Below, piece after piece: positions 1 through 13,700 of a stretch of 64,000 nt of DNA. The notes under the pieces are model-generated. The model made no database searches, was not told where the DNA came from, and was given only the letters and a program-made list of their open reading frames with translations. The stretch comes from Xestospongia bergquistia (lineage: Eukaryota > Porifera > Demospongiae > Haplosclerida > Petrosiidae). Both the position numbers and the translations under genes were made by a program. Numbering within the stretch: the first letter of the stretch is position 1; the number at the start of each line of letters is the position of its first letter. Location of the stretch: contig OZ014424.1 of assembly GCA_963965975.1 (NCBI GenBank), positions 4,464,001-4,528,000 on the forward strand, written 5' to 3'.

Positions 1-420
1 TGGGTTTGCTAATATACTATAGAAGTAGGTTACCTCAAGAGGTCAAAGCTTCTAAGTCATAAGAAAGTAACTATAGGAGGCTATATGTGAAATGACTGTA
101 ATTATCTGGGTCCAGACAGATCAGGATCAGGCTTTCCACTTATATATACACATGGTGTACATTTACTCTGACCTGAACATTTTCTCTGTCTCTTTTGTAC
201 TGCAAAAAAAGTGTATTTTCTTTGTTGTTGGCCTCAGCTTGACTGTAGCGTTTTCTGCATGAGAGGTGAACGAAAAGAAAAAGATAGTAGTTGGGTTGAC
301 TGTAGACAGCAGCAGCAACAGTTATGCTCTTCTTCTTTAAAACATGTCGGCCCTGGGGCAGCACTGGAAGTAGCCTCGCAGAAATGAGGAAGTCCCGCTA
401 ATGCATAATATTTTTTAAGA

Positions 421-522
421 CTAAAATTGGCGCCACTAAAGCGGTTTGTTAAACTGAGCATGCTCAGTTCACTAAAATTAGCGCTATTAAAGCAGTTTGT
501 TAAACTGACCATGCTCAGTTCA
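421..522. repeat. 51-bp tandem duplication with palindrome
   Basis: Two adjacent 51-bp units (421-471 and 472-522) differ at a few positions. Unit 1 contains the perfect 16-bp palindrome ACTGAGCATGCTCAGT; unit 2 has one mismatch in it. This block is more GC-rich than its surroundings and may be the edge of an older dispersed repeat. No coding potential is evident. Confidence 0.75.
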
Positions 523-842
523 TTGGATTTACTACAGTTTGATAAGAATCTATGATAAGATCATAAAAAACAAAAAAATAATATTCAGCACAATAAAATA
601 TATATCTATCTGTTAATACTTAAATTATTTAAGCCCTAAACCCTAAATCCTAAAACCTAAACCATTTTGTGCATATTGCATTAGGTTTACCATAATATAT
701 CATTAGTACTTACATCAGTAAGTAGTAATGATATATTATTCTCTCTGATGACACCATAGCATTGACTATTGTTGTTATTAACATTGTCATTTATACATTC
801 ATCATCATCAAAACTTTTGTCATAGCATCTTGCGCATTACGT

Positions 843-863
843 GCATACATATACATACATAGA

Positions 864-950
<87 letters not shown>
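843..950. repeat. TACA/TA microsatellite
   Basis: A TACA-type tetranucleotide run passes into about 30 TA dinucleotides. It creates long meaningless open frames of alternating Tyr and Ile on both strands. Confidence 0.95.
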
Positions 951-953
<3 letters not shown>

Positions 954-1017
954 CATATATGTATGCATGTATATATATAATATAAAACCAAACCATCATT
1001 CCAAGAAACCAAAATAT

Positions 1018-1263
1018 ATATGTGACCTGATTTGCAAAAAGGGATCACTTCTGTCAAAACATTTGTGGCCTGATTTGTGAACAAACCACTGTTAAAACAT
1101 CTCAAACATCTCAGTTTTGTATACATACAGTTGCTATGTATGTATAATTATTCTAAATGTATGCAAAACTGTTTATTAAATGTTTTAACAGGTTTTTTTC
1201 ACAAATCAGGTAACAAATGTTTTGACAGACGTTGCCCCATTTTGCAAATCTGGTCACATATGC
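1018..1263. mobile_element. Fold-back element / MITE with ~105-bp inverted arms
   Basis: The left arm (about 1018-1124) and right arm (about 1159-1263) are imperfect reverse complements. Matching blocks include TGTGACCTGATTTGC against GCAAATCTGGTCACA, CTGTCAAAACATTTG against CAAATGTTTTGACAG, and CTGTTAAAACAT against ATGTTTTAACAG. The loop is only about 35 bp. There is no coding capacity, so this is a non-autonomous element. Class is unassigned because the flanks are TA-rich and the target duplication cannot be read. Confidence 0.7.
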
Positions 1264-1457
1264 ACATATGAATATATGCATAAATAAAGTAATACATTTA
1301 GCTTTTTCATATAGCTTTGTGACACTTTAATTTTCCTATTGTAGTGACATGGACCTGCCTACTAGAGTATTACTACAACTGGAGTATTATTATTATAACT
1401 TTCTTTTAAAGTAATAATATCAAACACATCTTTGGACTGATAAAGACTACTTCATTT

Positions 1458-1795
1458 TGATAGAGAAGTGGTAATAATATTACGGTAGTATGTGAACTGA
1501 CATTATCTGTTTTGATTTTAAAATAACTTACACAAAGTTTCTTACAAGAATGAATTATAAATTGATCATGTCACTACTTTCATATAAATTCTGCACACAG
1601 TGTAAAGGATAAAAGATAGAAATTAAACAATGGCTTCTTTGTTCAAAGGCACAAATGTTCAGATAGTGATCAAGAAGGGTTGTCATTACTCATCAACTTA
1701 CAATAACAGGAAAGGAGATAATAACAAAATAACACAACAACTCACTGACTGATCGATAAAAAGGCAACATATCTTCACAATCTATCTCAACTGCC
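1458..1795 (+). promoter_or_regulatory. Array-type promoter block of copy 1
   Basis: This carries the block that recurs upstream of nearly every array copy: a purine-rich start (AGAGAAGTGGTAAT), then GTATGTGAACTGA, a Phe/Lys-codon-like CTTTAAAATAACTT stretch, an AACAATGG...TTTAAAGGCACA segment and AACAGGAAAGGAG. Unlike other copies it lacks a clear TATAAAA box before the start codon. Confidence 0.55.
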
Positions 1796-2827
1796 ATGAG
1801 TGATATCTTCCTCTTGAGTGTAGTAGTAGCTCTGTTCTACTTTACTACTCTCATCAATACTGTCAATGGAAATTGTACTCAAGGTATTACATTTAAATAT
1901 ATATCATATCTCTCTATTCATTATCATATTATAGATTGTCCTCTACCTCAAAGCTGCAGAGATTGGTATCATTTGGGTATAAGAAAAAATTGTTATTATC
2001 CAATATATCCTGACGGAAACACTCAACAATTGGTAACTACTCTATACAACTCTACTAACAAACATATATAGTAATCTATTACAACTCGATAATATGTCTA
2101 CATATCACACATTTAGGTCTACTGTGATATGAAGGGTACACACTGTGATGGGAAAGGTGGTTGGACTAGAGTGGCTTATCTTAATATGACTGACTCTACT
2201 GCTACCTGTCCTCCTGGACTCTCCCTACAACAATATAACAACATTAATCATGACCTGTGTGGTCGACCTAGTTCTTCCTCTTCAGCTGGTTGTAGTTCAA
2301 CTATATTTTCCACTCTTGGTCTCAACTACCATAAAGTGTGTGGGCAAGTTAGAGGATATCAATATCAGAGTCCTGATGCATTTGAACCTCTCAGTAAAGA
2401 TATAGACAGTTGTTACGTTGATGGTATTTCCATTACTTATGGAACATGTCCTCGTAAACACATATGGACATATGCTTGTGGAGTCAATGAAGATAAAGTT
2501 GACTTGTATGCCTGTCCATGTAATAAAGGTTACTCTGGTGGGAGAAATGTATCATCATCTTTTGTTGGTATTCATTACTACTGTGAATCTGCTGTTGATC
2601 CTGGTAAGGGTTGGACAAATGCTCTCTATGCTAATGATCCTTTGTGGGATGGTAAGAACTGTGATGGTCGTGAAGCTTCCTGTTGTACTAACTCTAATAT
2701 GCCTTGGTTCTATCGCGCACTTGATGATATCACTCAAGATGATATTGAACTGAGGGTGTGTGGTAATGGATCTGTTTCTGGTGATGAAGATGTTCCTTTA
2801 GATATCATTGAACTATATGTTCGTTGA
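1796..2827 (+). CDS. Secreted fibrinogen-like cysteine-rich protein, array copy 1 (intact)
   Basis: Three exons join in frame: 1796-1883, 1935-2032 and 2117-2827, giving 298 residues. Exon 1 encodes a signal peptide (Met, hydrophobic core, then TVNG just before the mature start). Exon 2 supplies the DC...SC...DW segment and exon 3 opens with VYCDM followed by GGWT, the N-terminal signature of fibrinogen C-terminal domains. The remainder is cysteine-rich and ends with DIIELYVR. It has a LNMT glycosylation sequon. Introns are GT-AG with phases 1 and 0, as in the other copies. This copy lies outside CNOT1, beyond its 3' end. It differs from others by an extra base in intron 2 and by a changed cysteine pattern near IDSCYVDG. 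Molecular function is unknown; a secreted recognition or lectin-like role is inferred from the fibrinogen/intelectin resemblance only. Confidence 0.85.
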
Positions 2828-4745
2828 TGAACAAAGTTTATACTTTGAGGTTTGATTTCTTAAACTGTTTCAAAAAAAATATGTTTTGTTACTTTGTTTA
2901 GTTTTTGGTCTTTTAATATTCATTTTAGTATTAATTTGAAGCAGTTTTTCCTTTATATAATAACTTTGCTCTGATGACAATTTGATATTCTAAGATAATG
3001 CTGCATAATATTCTTTGCAGACTTTCACTCAAGCTGTTACGCATGTTAAGCAATTTAGTCATTACGCTATTGAGTATAACAACATAATATATTATTGCTA
3101 AGTCCTTAAAAGTGAGGTTATGACACAACCATATTTCTCTGCTTTAATTATTAATGTGACAACAAAAATAGGGATAATTACTTTGTAAAAGGTACTTACC
3201 CTCAACTTTAAAAGATATGAATTCAAATTTATAGGCTATTCATAATTAAAATATACTTGTTGTTATGAAACTAGAGAGTTGCATCATTAGAGGTAAGCAT
3301 CTTCAAATTAATGATCTATCTAGTAACAGTTTCTTGTTAACAATTTTTTCAGCTAATCTCAGAGAGAGTCCCTAATCAATATGGTAAAATGTTTATAGTC
3401 TTCCTATGCAAGATCAAGTGATATTGCAAAGTACTCTTTTCAAATAAAATATAAAACATTAAATAATGGAATAAAGATAACAAAGAGAGGGCAAAAGTAC
3501 ATACCCTATATTAGAGAGAATGACGAATGGTCATGAACTGAGACAAAAAAAACTCTAGCATTAACTTAACCATTTGTATTCACTTCATACACTCAATAAT
3601 TCAGGCAAAGGAACTATATTGATACTTGTGTAGATATTTTAAATATACAAACAGTAGAAAGATGTTTTGAAAGGTATAGAAATAATTAAGATTATTAAAA
3701 TATTTATAATGAGAACTCAACTGTTTGTCAAGTGAGATTTAAAAAAACATAGACTGTTGTCAAAATCTGGAACAGCAAGTATTATTATGGTATTCACAAA
3801 GGAAAACTTAAGACAGAATATATGGCTATTACATCATCATCAACAGATCTCTATTCCCTACTCCTAACTCTAATAGAATATGGTAGTCTATAGTTCTGTA
3901 TAACTTGTTGATATTGCTTAAAAAGTCTTTCATTATCTATTCTTGATTTATGAAGTCATGGATGCTAGGAATATGGGCTATGAAGTATGATTTTCAGACA
4001 AAAGATGGGAAATTGATCACTGCGTGGACTATCTCGTAGATAGATATATCTAGGACTATTACTATAATGCACCTGGAGATCTTTAGATCTGCTTGTTAAA
4101 ATCCACTCTATCAGTTGAAATACGAATAGTTTTTAAAAGATAGATATGGGCATGGAGATTATAAGGAAACAGTTTAGAAATAATTTATCTTAGAAATATC
4201 ACAGTTCTGTTGCAATGCACTATAAAGTAATAACTTTGTTTGTTTAGATCAAAGCACAAAGCATCTTAATTATGGCCCTTATAGTTGGTTTATTACATTT
4301 ATATTTCTACTTGTCTAGCACACTTTGTTGCTTATAATTAAGGTTTTATTGGGAACAGATCAATATCATAATACATAACAAAATATATGTAGACTTTAGA
4401 CGTTATATTAATTTGAATAAAAGTATAGACGGTATATCAATTCTGAAAGTGCTAGTCAGTATTTAAATTTGCAATTACACCCAAACATTCTCTCTCTCTT
4501 AGTTCTTTCTTCATAACATATATACCAACAAACCTAATGGTTGGATTAATGATTGATACATTATGTCATTTGCAGAGAATGCTACATGAATAGCTCCAAC
4601 AAATGAAACATTAGAGTCTTAATAGTATGTACTGTTAGTTGTTTAGAGTTAAGTTTTCTTTTAATAATATTTAGTTGCAAAGCAGAGTCAAAACAAATGG
4701 TACTTATTACAAGTGTCTTGTCCACTAATTAAGGTAGGTGGAGAC
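2828..4745. other. Spacer between copy 1 and CNOT1 stop
   Basis: About 1.9 kb of AT-rich DNA. The first part is the 3' UTR of copy 1. Open frames are short and lack domain resemblance. The right end should contain the 3' UTR of CNOT1, which is transcribed leftward. I see nothing else of note. Confidence 0.5.
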
Positions 4746-7700
4746 TTAATCATGTGACTCGGGCTCTCGTGTAGAAGCTGTAGTTGGTTGCTTCTGCATA
4801 CAACTCTTAGCAACTGACTCAAATAACCTAAAAACAATAAAAATTATTTAAATTTGGATTATTAACTAATCTAATAAATATGTGTTTGAGGTACTTGAAA
4901 CAAACATTAATATTAAGAAATCATCATATATTCTCCTGGACTTTGACTTACTTTTCAATTTCAGGTGCACAATGGACAAAGTCATGTTTCCAAAAGTTGT
5001 ACGTGGGGTTCTTAATGAGATCAATAAATGTAATTAATAGACCCCAGGGGTGTGGTCTGTTCACAATTAGTCTCTCCAGTAACACTCTACAAAAGAGGAA
5101 CAAAATAAAAAAATTGTTAATGATCACCAACGACATATGTTACTGTATAGTAGAGCTTTATACACAAAACAGACTCATGGAAGCATTACATATACTAATG
5201 ACAATATATCTGCATAAAAACTCAATTATTAACACATAAAGTTAATAGTCTCAGCTGAGGTATGTGACATGACATGAACTGATGTCTTGTAGTGAGCATT
5301 TTGTTCATCAAAGCATTGAAAAAAACGACAGTAGATTGAATGGCAAGGTTTTCATATACTAAGTAGTCCTGCATTTCTCCAATACCTTTACTTCAATATG
5401 ATCATACAACATTTTTCTATCATTATAATTGTGTTTCACTAATATAACTTAGGTGTCTGCTCTTAGTGGTTTCTATAGTTATGACATAGTAGTGAGATAC
5501 CTGGTAATTTGTTCCTGTATAGCTTCATGATTGGTCTCTGCAAACAGCGACAAGAGAGCACAACTGAAAAAGTGGGTGTGGCTATTAGGATAGCGTAACT
5601 GATTTGCTATAGCATTCAAAAACAGATAACGACCTGACAAAGAAGCATACAATAAATTAATTAATCACTAATTAATTATGCAAATTTATAGACAAGAATC
5701 CAGGTTAAAAAAATAAGCAAGACAATCCATCAACACAAGCTCAATATTCTTGTTACTTTATTACTGCATACCTTCAGTGTCCAAGTCCACTACCAAGTGT
5801 TGGAAGATGTCCATATGAGCAGTATGTGCTATAGTTGATGGAGTTGGTGTCCCACTTTTACTATGTATAAAAGCAATAGCTTGTGTCCCCACATATAACA
5901 CTAATGAATTAATTAATGTAGAGTTGTACTGTTTACCAGGTTCATTAGATATCTACAATATGCACCAAATAATGCAAGAAATTAGACTAGAGAATAACTA
6001 ACTTGTAAATGACCTCTAAGATCTTGTAAGAAAGTCACTGGAGCTCTAGTTTTAATATAATTGTCTAAATTCTAAAATTAGGGAGGAGTACATTATAATA
6101 TTGTGTTGTATCTTTTGTAATACCTTCTTTAGCTCTGGAGATATTAGTTGGACATATGCTGGTAGAATTCTTGGAGCATTTTGAATGTCAGGCAACATTT
6201 CCACCTGGAGAATTACAAGAGATGCACACATGTAAAATGTACATGGATTAAACTATAAATTTACATGTACAGAACAAATCAGAGAATAGGTTCAGTTAAA
6301 GTATATCAACCACAAAAAATGACATATGGATGTATAGTAAGTAACTGACCCTACAACATTATATGTCCCTTTATTACATTATTGCTCATTAATACATGTA
6401 CATTGTCATACCTTGAGGTTGGGTGTAAAAGGGTCTGGTAGTCTCATGTTACGTGGGAATGCTGATAGTATGAGATTCCTCATTTGAATACAATTTGGAG
6501 GAATGACATCACAAAATGAAAAATGATAGTCACATAGGAATTCAGGAAAATCATGAAGTAATACTAACAACACTCGCAGTGTACCCTAAAGAGAGAAATA
6601 GAGCATCTTTTGACTAATAACTACCAGTAACGTACTAATGGCTATAAAGAACATAAAGACCAAACATAATGTACTTATGTAAACCAAACATAATGTACAT
6701 ATATAAACCAAATATAATGTACCTGTATATAATGTACCTATATAAATCAAATATAATGTACCTATATATAATGTACCTATATAAACCAAACATAATGTAC
6801 TTATGTAAACCAAACATAATGTACATATATAAACCAAATATAATGTACCTATATATAATGTACCTATATAAACCAAACATAATGTACCTATATAAACCAA
6901 ACATAATGTACCTATATAAACCAAACATAATGTACCTATATAAACCAAACATAATGTACCTATATAATCCAAATATAATGTAGCTAGCATTATCAAACCT
7001 TGTATAGTGTCTGAGTTGGTTTGACTAGTTCAGCATTGCGTAAAAATGGAGAAAGGAACTTGAACAAGTCAATAAGTAACTGATGAAATAGGGGCCACCC
7101 CTAATGGAACAAAATCAAATAGCATACAAGTTAGGATGAAAAGTATAATAGAATAGAACCTCTCTACATAGTCACTTCACTATTAAGAATCACATGTAAT
7201 ACTAATTAACCCAGGGCAAGAGAATGCCCCTTTAATCAAGGACACTTGTTCATATAAGTTACTTTACAATGTAGTAATGAGTAACATAGTACCTTCTGTT
7301 GAGCAGTTTGTAGTAAGAGTTTAGAGACAAACACTCGATGAGAGATCAATTCTAGCCAAGCATATGCAAATCCAGGTGCTTTAGAAGGCCTCACCATATG
7401 AAAAGCAGAGCTATAAAGATAGAAAAAAAGACTTACTATAGAAAAAATCTAATATTACTAGTTATATAGATATGTGAATTGACAAGACACACTATTGACT
7501 TACCAGAAACATTGTAATACTGGGAAGCTAATGGCATCAAAGACAGGATCAGGAGAACACAAGTCATTAAGTAACATAATAAAGAAACGATGATAAGGTA
7601 GTTGATGAAAATCCACTTGTCTCTTATCGTGATCTTGTAATAAAACTTGCGTCACTGTCAGAAGTACCTATACAGAACATACAAGTTAACAGATACACAG

Positions 7701-10700
7701 AGCATACAAGTTAACAGAGGACAACACTAATTTTTACAACTTAAAAATAATTTTGAGATACAAATATCCATTCACACAGTAAAATTTCAAAGACACATTT
7801 ACTAAAATACTACTTACAGTTTTAACAATTAATAACTTGTTTGAGTTACCTAAGCTATTGTGAATGGGATATTTGGCAAACAAAGTTGGAACAAAATGAG
7901 GAAGAAAGTTATATACTAGTACTAATTATATTGTTATTTATTTTATTGTATACTAGTAGTACTTACTTTATTGAGGAGATTAACTTTAGCCAATGTATTT
8001 GATGGTTCTCCAGAGTACCGCACTAATACTACTACCAGTTTGACAAAGGCATCCATTGTATGATAACATTTGGGACGACTCATACCAACATTTATCTGTA
8101 CATGATAATAATAAGTAATATTAAAGTAATTGTAGCATTATAGTACATGTAGTATGTGTATTAATGTGTTATACTTACTGGATCATTAAGTGTACGATAA
8201 CATAATTCAACACACATTTCCATACTGATACGAAAGAACCTTTGAATAAGATCATCATTTTTGAGAATACCTTGTTGTTGAAGCTACCAAAAAAGAAGAA
8301 AAGAGGAACATTTTATTCATTTCTAGCTGTCTCTCTACTTGTTGGTCCATCTATCTGTCCATAAGTCAATCTATTTATCATCTATCCATCCATACTAATT
8401 TTCTACACTATACACTTACTCTAGCTACATAAGCAGCATATATCTTATCTCCATCTCTCATCAGACCAGGTTGATGAAAATGTCTTACCCATTCTGACAG
8501 TAAATACTCCACCTAATGAGAAAATACATATACACTGTTCAGTATGAACTATCTACTATGTTATATGTCTAGTAGTCTACTTACTGCACTTAGTACTCTA
8601 CATCGTAGATGTGGTCATTGTACAGTAGTACTTATTATTTGTATATACCTTTTCATAAAGTCCTGGTGGATCTTCTAATTCTCCAGATTGCGTGACTCCA
8701 ATACTACTGTTATGATGACCGATAACAGTAGAATGTGAACCAATCTCTGGACCAACACGAATGTCATGTTCAAGACAAAATGGCTCCAGCAATTGTACAG
8801 TGCTATATACAATAAAAAGAACAAATAATTGTACTAGGGATATGTCTATATAGAGTAACTTTAATTTTAACTCTTGGTTAAGTTACATATTTAGTGACAA
8901 TGCCTTCAAACAAAAAGTACCATTATATTTGATAATGTTTTTATTACACAAACAAACAAACAATTTCATCAAAATACAAACTCCAAGTAGTTATTTAATG
9001 TATTATAATGATTGTTACCTTTCAGGTAGTGAGCGTAAATTAGCTGCTAGTCTAAAGAGAGTCTCCTTTGTTTTCTTTAAATCATTCTACCAGTAGTGAC
9101 AATAATTAATATTGAATTATATCATCACTACTTACATCAGTAATAGGTGTTTCCCTTCTCTCTGCTGACACTATAGCATTAACTAGTTTGATACTACAAC
9201 TAAGAGCAACAAGATTACGTCCATTTTCAACAGCCTATCAAAGGTAAGGAAGTATTTGGTCAGTTTAGTTCATCAATGTGTGTATTCCTCAGTCTGTCAA
9301 ACCATCTAACTATCCAACCACCAATCCATCCATTCATCTATCTATACCTTAGCTAAGAATTCATCTAGCTGTTTCATATCCACTAGTTGTAAGCCTATCA
9401 ATAAAATGAGTGCTCGTGGACTATATTTGATATCTTCACGAGTCTCCATTAACATTTTAGTCACTAAACGACAAGAAGCTCTAGGACCTAGAGCACGATG
9501 ATCCTGAGAAGAGAGAGATCTTAAAATTGATACATTTTTTCTCATATACCTGAAGTGCTCTAAGAATAAGAATGTGAGAGTCCCTGAAGCCCACAAACAT
9601 ATCAGGATCATTAGGAGGTGGGTTCATTCCTTCTAATAGACCCTCTAATGCCTACAAGACAGAGAAAGTTAATACACAAATCCATACTCTATATATTAAA
9701 TGGTACCTTTTGTAATAATGAGATAACATTAGTATAATTTGGTGTCATTCTTAGTTGCATTGAGGCCTCTAACAAAGAACGCATCATAATAACGTGATGA
9801 TTACTGTGTAGAGCAGGAATCACTCTGAGTTGATTGGAGATTTCTTTAATACAGTTAGCAAGAATAACTACAAACTCCTCTGAGGGAATGAACTAAGAGA
9901 AAAAGACCACATCAAAACAGAGTAAAATACAACAGAGAGATGAGCAAAACTAATGAAATATTTATAAGACACTCAGATATTCTAAGGTCAATGACAGCTC
10001 TACATGTATTTAGATGACTACATGTATATGAATGTATTATTTAAAATCCTTATGCAGCTATGCATGAACAAATATTACTATCTTATGGCTATACAAGTAT
10101 TAACTCTAAACAAATTAACTGATGATCATACCTGGCTGGTAATATCTCCTTTGGAGGGTGAGTCCTATAACAATCAACATCACTTAGCATATTATATAGA
10201 GTGAATATCTTACTTTAGATGAAGGTATAAATCCAGGAAGACAACGAGCAAACTCTTCATATACAACAGCTTGCTGGGTAGTAGGTCCACCAACCTACAT
10301 GTATTACAATAATATTATATATACATGTACATGTACATAGTATACTTAATATAACTAATGAAATATGATATATGTATTGAGTGAAGGAATAAGGCTATAG
10401 TTGGAGTACATTTGTACTATAGTTATATGAGTAGTTGAGGTAGTATAATAATATTATTGACTCACATTGACCCTGAGTTGTTCAGGCATGTGTTCAACTT
10501 GATATGTCAGTGCTGTATGACTATAATATTGTCTTCTCTCTGTACGAGCTATTTGACGCAACTCAAACTCCTATGATAAGAGGGAAGGCAAAAGAAAAAA
10601 ACAATTAAAAACAAAAAATAGATACCCACACAGTCAAAGAAATGTATCAAAAGACACACATAGGTTCTTTGGTTATTAGCGCACTGAAAAATATAGACTT

Positions 10701-13700
10701 ACTTCATTAAGTCTCTTCTCCATTTCTGGTACAACTTTCTCTACAGCTGTCTTTTGAATAAAAGCACATGCTAGTTCAGTATTATCAGCACTTAATTGAT
10801 GAGCTGCTTGTTCTATTAATTGTTTTAGTTGCTCATCGTTTGATGGAGGGTGCTAGAAAAACAGAAAAGAGACAATAGAGGTATTTGTTTTCTTTCTCTC
10901 TTATTGTATTTAACTATAAAATGTTTCTATAAAGGATGTCTTGGGATTTTGCAAATTGTTGTTAATGTAGAGATGTTCTCAATATAAGAAGTGAACAATA
11001 AAGTAAATGCATTTAGTACATTTTAATGTATTATTAGTATGTCCATATATCAGCCAATAGTTACACTATCTTTTGTCATTGTTCCTTGTACTTAGTACAC
11101 TACAATTTATATTGATGTTCTTACTCTGAGAACAGAGCTAAAAGAACTCTTCAAGTTATTACAGATGGAGAGAAGAAGAGGTTCTCGACAAGTAATCATT
11201 GCCATTCCAGCTGTTAAATGACGAACCATGTGAATTGCTGCAACATGCATACGAGACATCTCTGGATCTAGTGCAAAATCCTGTAAGAGATAAAAAGTAA
11301 TAACAACATTATTAGAATAAATAAAAAATAACATTTAAACAGAGTGCTTTTTCATGTCTTATCATTTACTTTCTTAATGATGTGTTCTGCTGTAGTTAGT
11401 GCTATTTTAGCAGATCGTTCAGCAACAGGTACCAGCAAATCTTGAATGGATTTCTCAATTGATGACTTAACATACGGCTTTAACTGAGGGTACTGCTGTA
11501 GTAGAGTAATCTAATATACAAAATAAGATTGTTAATAATTGAATACAATGTTATGAACCAAAAAAAACTGACTATCGTGAAACCTCCCTATAGTAGACAC
11601 TCTGAAATAATGAAGTTTGTTCTTAACAGAAGGGTGTGTCCTCTTTCAGTTGTTAAATAAACACAACAGGTATTGTTAATGGGACTAAAACAAGCATATA
11701 GAATGCTATGAAAGTATCAGTGATTCAGAGAGAATGTCTGTTAATATGAGAGGTTTCATTCTATATTATATCATCCATAGACTGTTGTATGTATTAATTA
11801 CTCTATGCTGACCTGAGGATTGATTTGAATTAATGAAGCAATATTTGATAATGCAGTAGGGATATCATCATAGAGATAGAGAGGTTGAGGAGGTGAGGGA
11901 TCATCTAATAAGAGAGAGACATAGTCTGTAATGAACTCCCACAGGTGTACATATAAAATATACTGCATGTACTAATTTTTGTGATTTTTGCTAAAATTTT
12001 CAATACACCAAATTTCATAATTATTATGGTAAACTTTTTTCAACAAGCACTCATTCTTTGTAAAGAATATTGGCCAAATTTAGTATTCAGTAAAGATCAA
12101 ATGAACTGATGATATCAGGTTGTTTTTTTTGGAATAACTGTCAATTAATCATTGATCATGACACTTTTTTCCTTATGCTATACAGCTGGCTTAAGAGATA
12201 AACTAAACAATGGTCTATTTCTTTAAAGGCACAGATGCTCAGATTCTTATCAAAAAAGGGCTGTTGTTTCCCATCGACTTAAACTAACAGGAAAGGAGAT
12301 ACACAGATGATGATGACAAAAGTATAAAGAGGATTTGATAAAGAGAGGAGTGGTAATAGTATATTAGTAGTATGTGAACTGGTGCTATCTACTTTGACTT
12401 TAAAATAACTTTTCCATGAACTTGTTTACAAGAAATGACTTATCAGTTCATCATGTCATTCCTCTCATCTGGTGTAAAGATAAAGACAGAACTGAACAAT
12501 GGTGTCATTCTTTAAAGGCGCATATGTTTAAATATAAAACAAAAAAAGGCCTACTACTCTTTTCCATCAACTTAAACTAACAGGAAAAGAGGCTATTACT
12601 GATGATGACAAGATTATAAAAGAGACACAACAACTCACTGACTAATTAACAAGAAACATATGTAGCAATATATTATAACTCAATAATAAACAACAAAAAA
12701 GCTAAAATGAGTTATAATCTCCTCCTCCTGTGTGTAGTAGTAGCTCTGTTCTACTCTACTACTCTCATTAATACTGTCAATGGAAACTGTCCTCAAGGTA
12801 TTATATTTAAATATATCATTTCCCTCTAGTCATTATTATCTTATAGACTGTCCTCTACCTCAAAGCTGTAAAGATTGGTATGATTTGGGTATTAGGAAGA
12901 ACTGTTATTATCCAATATATCCTGATGTAAACACTCAAAAATTGGTAACTACTGTATACAACTCTACTAACAACATATATAGTAATCTAGTACAACTCAA
13001 TAATATGTCTACATATTATACATTTAGGTCTACTGTGACATGAAGGGTACACACTGTGATGGGAAAGGTGGTTGGACTAGAGTGGCTTATCTTAATATGA
13101 CTGAGTCTGGTGCTACCTGTCCTCCTGGACTCTCCCTAAAACAATATAACAACATTGATCATGGGGTGTGTGGTCGACCTAGTTCTTCCTCTTCACCTGG
13201 TTGTAGTTCAACTACATTTTCCACTCTTGGTCTTAACTACTACAAAGTGTGTGGACAAGTTAGAGGATATCAATATCACAGTCCAGATGCATTCCACAGG
13301 CTGATTAAAGGTATAGAGAGTTATTATGTTAATGGTGTTTCTATTACTTATGGACAAAACTGTCGTACACACATCTGGACATATGCTGCTGGACTAAGAG
13401 AAGATGTTGTTTCCCCATCAGGATGTCCATGTAGTACAGGTTACTCTGATAGTAATAGTGTAGCTTCAACATTCATTGGTAATCACTACTACTGTGAGTC
13501 TGGTCTTAATTCTAGTAGGGCTTGGTCAAATGTTCTCTATGCTAATGATCCTCTGTGGGATGGTAAGAACTGTAATAGTAGTGAAGCTTCCTGTTGTACT
13601 AACTCTAAGATGCCTTGGTTCTATCGAGTACTTGATGACATGACTCAAGATGATATTGAACTGAGGGTGTGCACTAATGAAGGTGTTTCATATGGAGAAG

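Larger units (their letters stand above)
1..1430. other. Gene-poor left flank
   Basis: I see no convincing gene here. The stretch holds a 51-bp tandem duplication, a TA/TACA microsatellite and a long fold-back element, each listed separately. Short open frames on the minus strand at about 140-512 overlap each other in different frames and show no recognisable domain. A few TTTAGGG-like units (about 633-663) are too few to be a telomere. Confidence 0.6.

Noticed and set aside
140..512. Overlapping minus-strand frames of 74 and 92 codons
   Set aside because: No start context, splice signals or recognisable domain; partly within the 51-bp tandem duplication.
633..663. TTTAGGG-like telomeric repeat units
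   Set aside because: Only two or three degenerate units within ordinary sequence; no array and not at an end.
762..1126. Tyr/Ile-rich open frames on both strands
   Set aside because: They run through a TA/TACA microsatellite.
4880..5239. Plus-strand 119-codon frame
   Set aside because: Antisense to the CNOT1 exon encoding [13 protein letters not shown]; no domain of its own.
6661..6976. Possible CRISPR-like direct repeats
   Set aside because: Units are contiguous with no unique spacers, and the genome is animal.
6586..6996. Open frames of about 100 residues with [12 protein letters not shown] repeats on both strands
   Set aside because: Produced by the stop-poor 24-bp minisatellite within a CNOT1 intron.
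12945..13027. Retained intron 2 giving a short secreted form with NSTNN and NNMST sequons
   Set aside because: The reading frame through the intron is broken in copies 1, 10, 11 and 15, so retention is not conserved; similarity is explained by homogenisation.
12780..13043. Alternative frames starting METVLKV that read through intron 1 into exon 2, seen in most copies
   Set aside because: They lack a signal peptide and start at an internal ATG in exon 1's other frame. The phase-1 splice gives the consistent protein in every copy.
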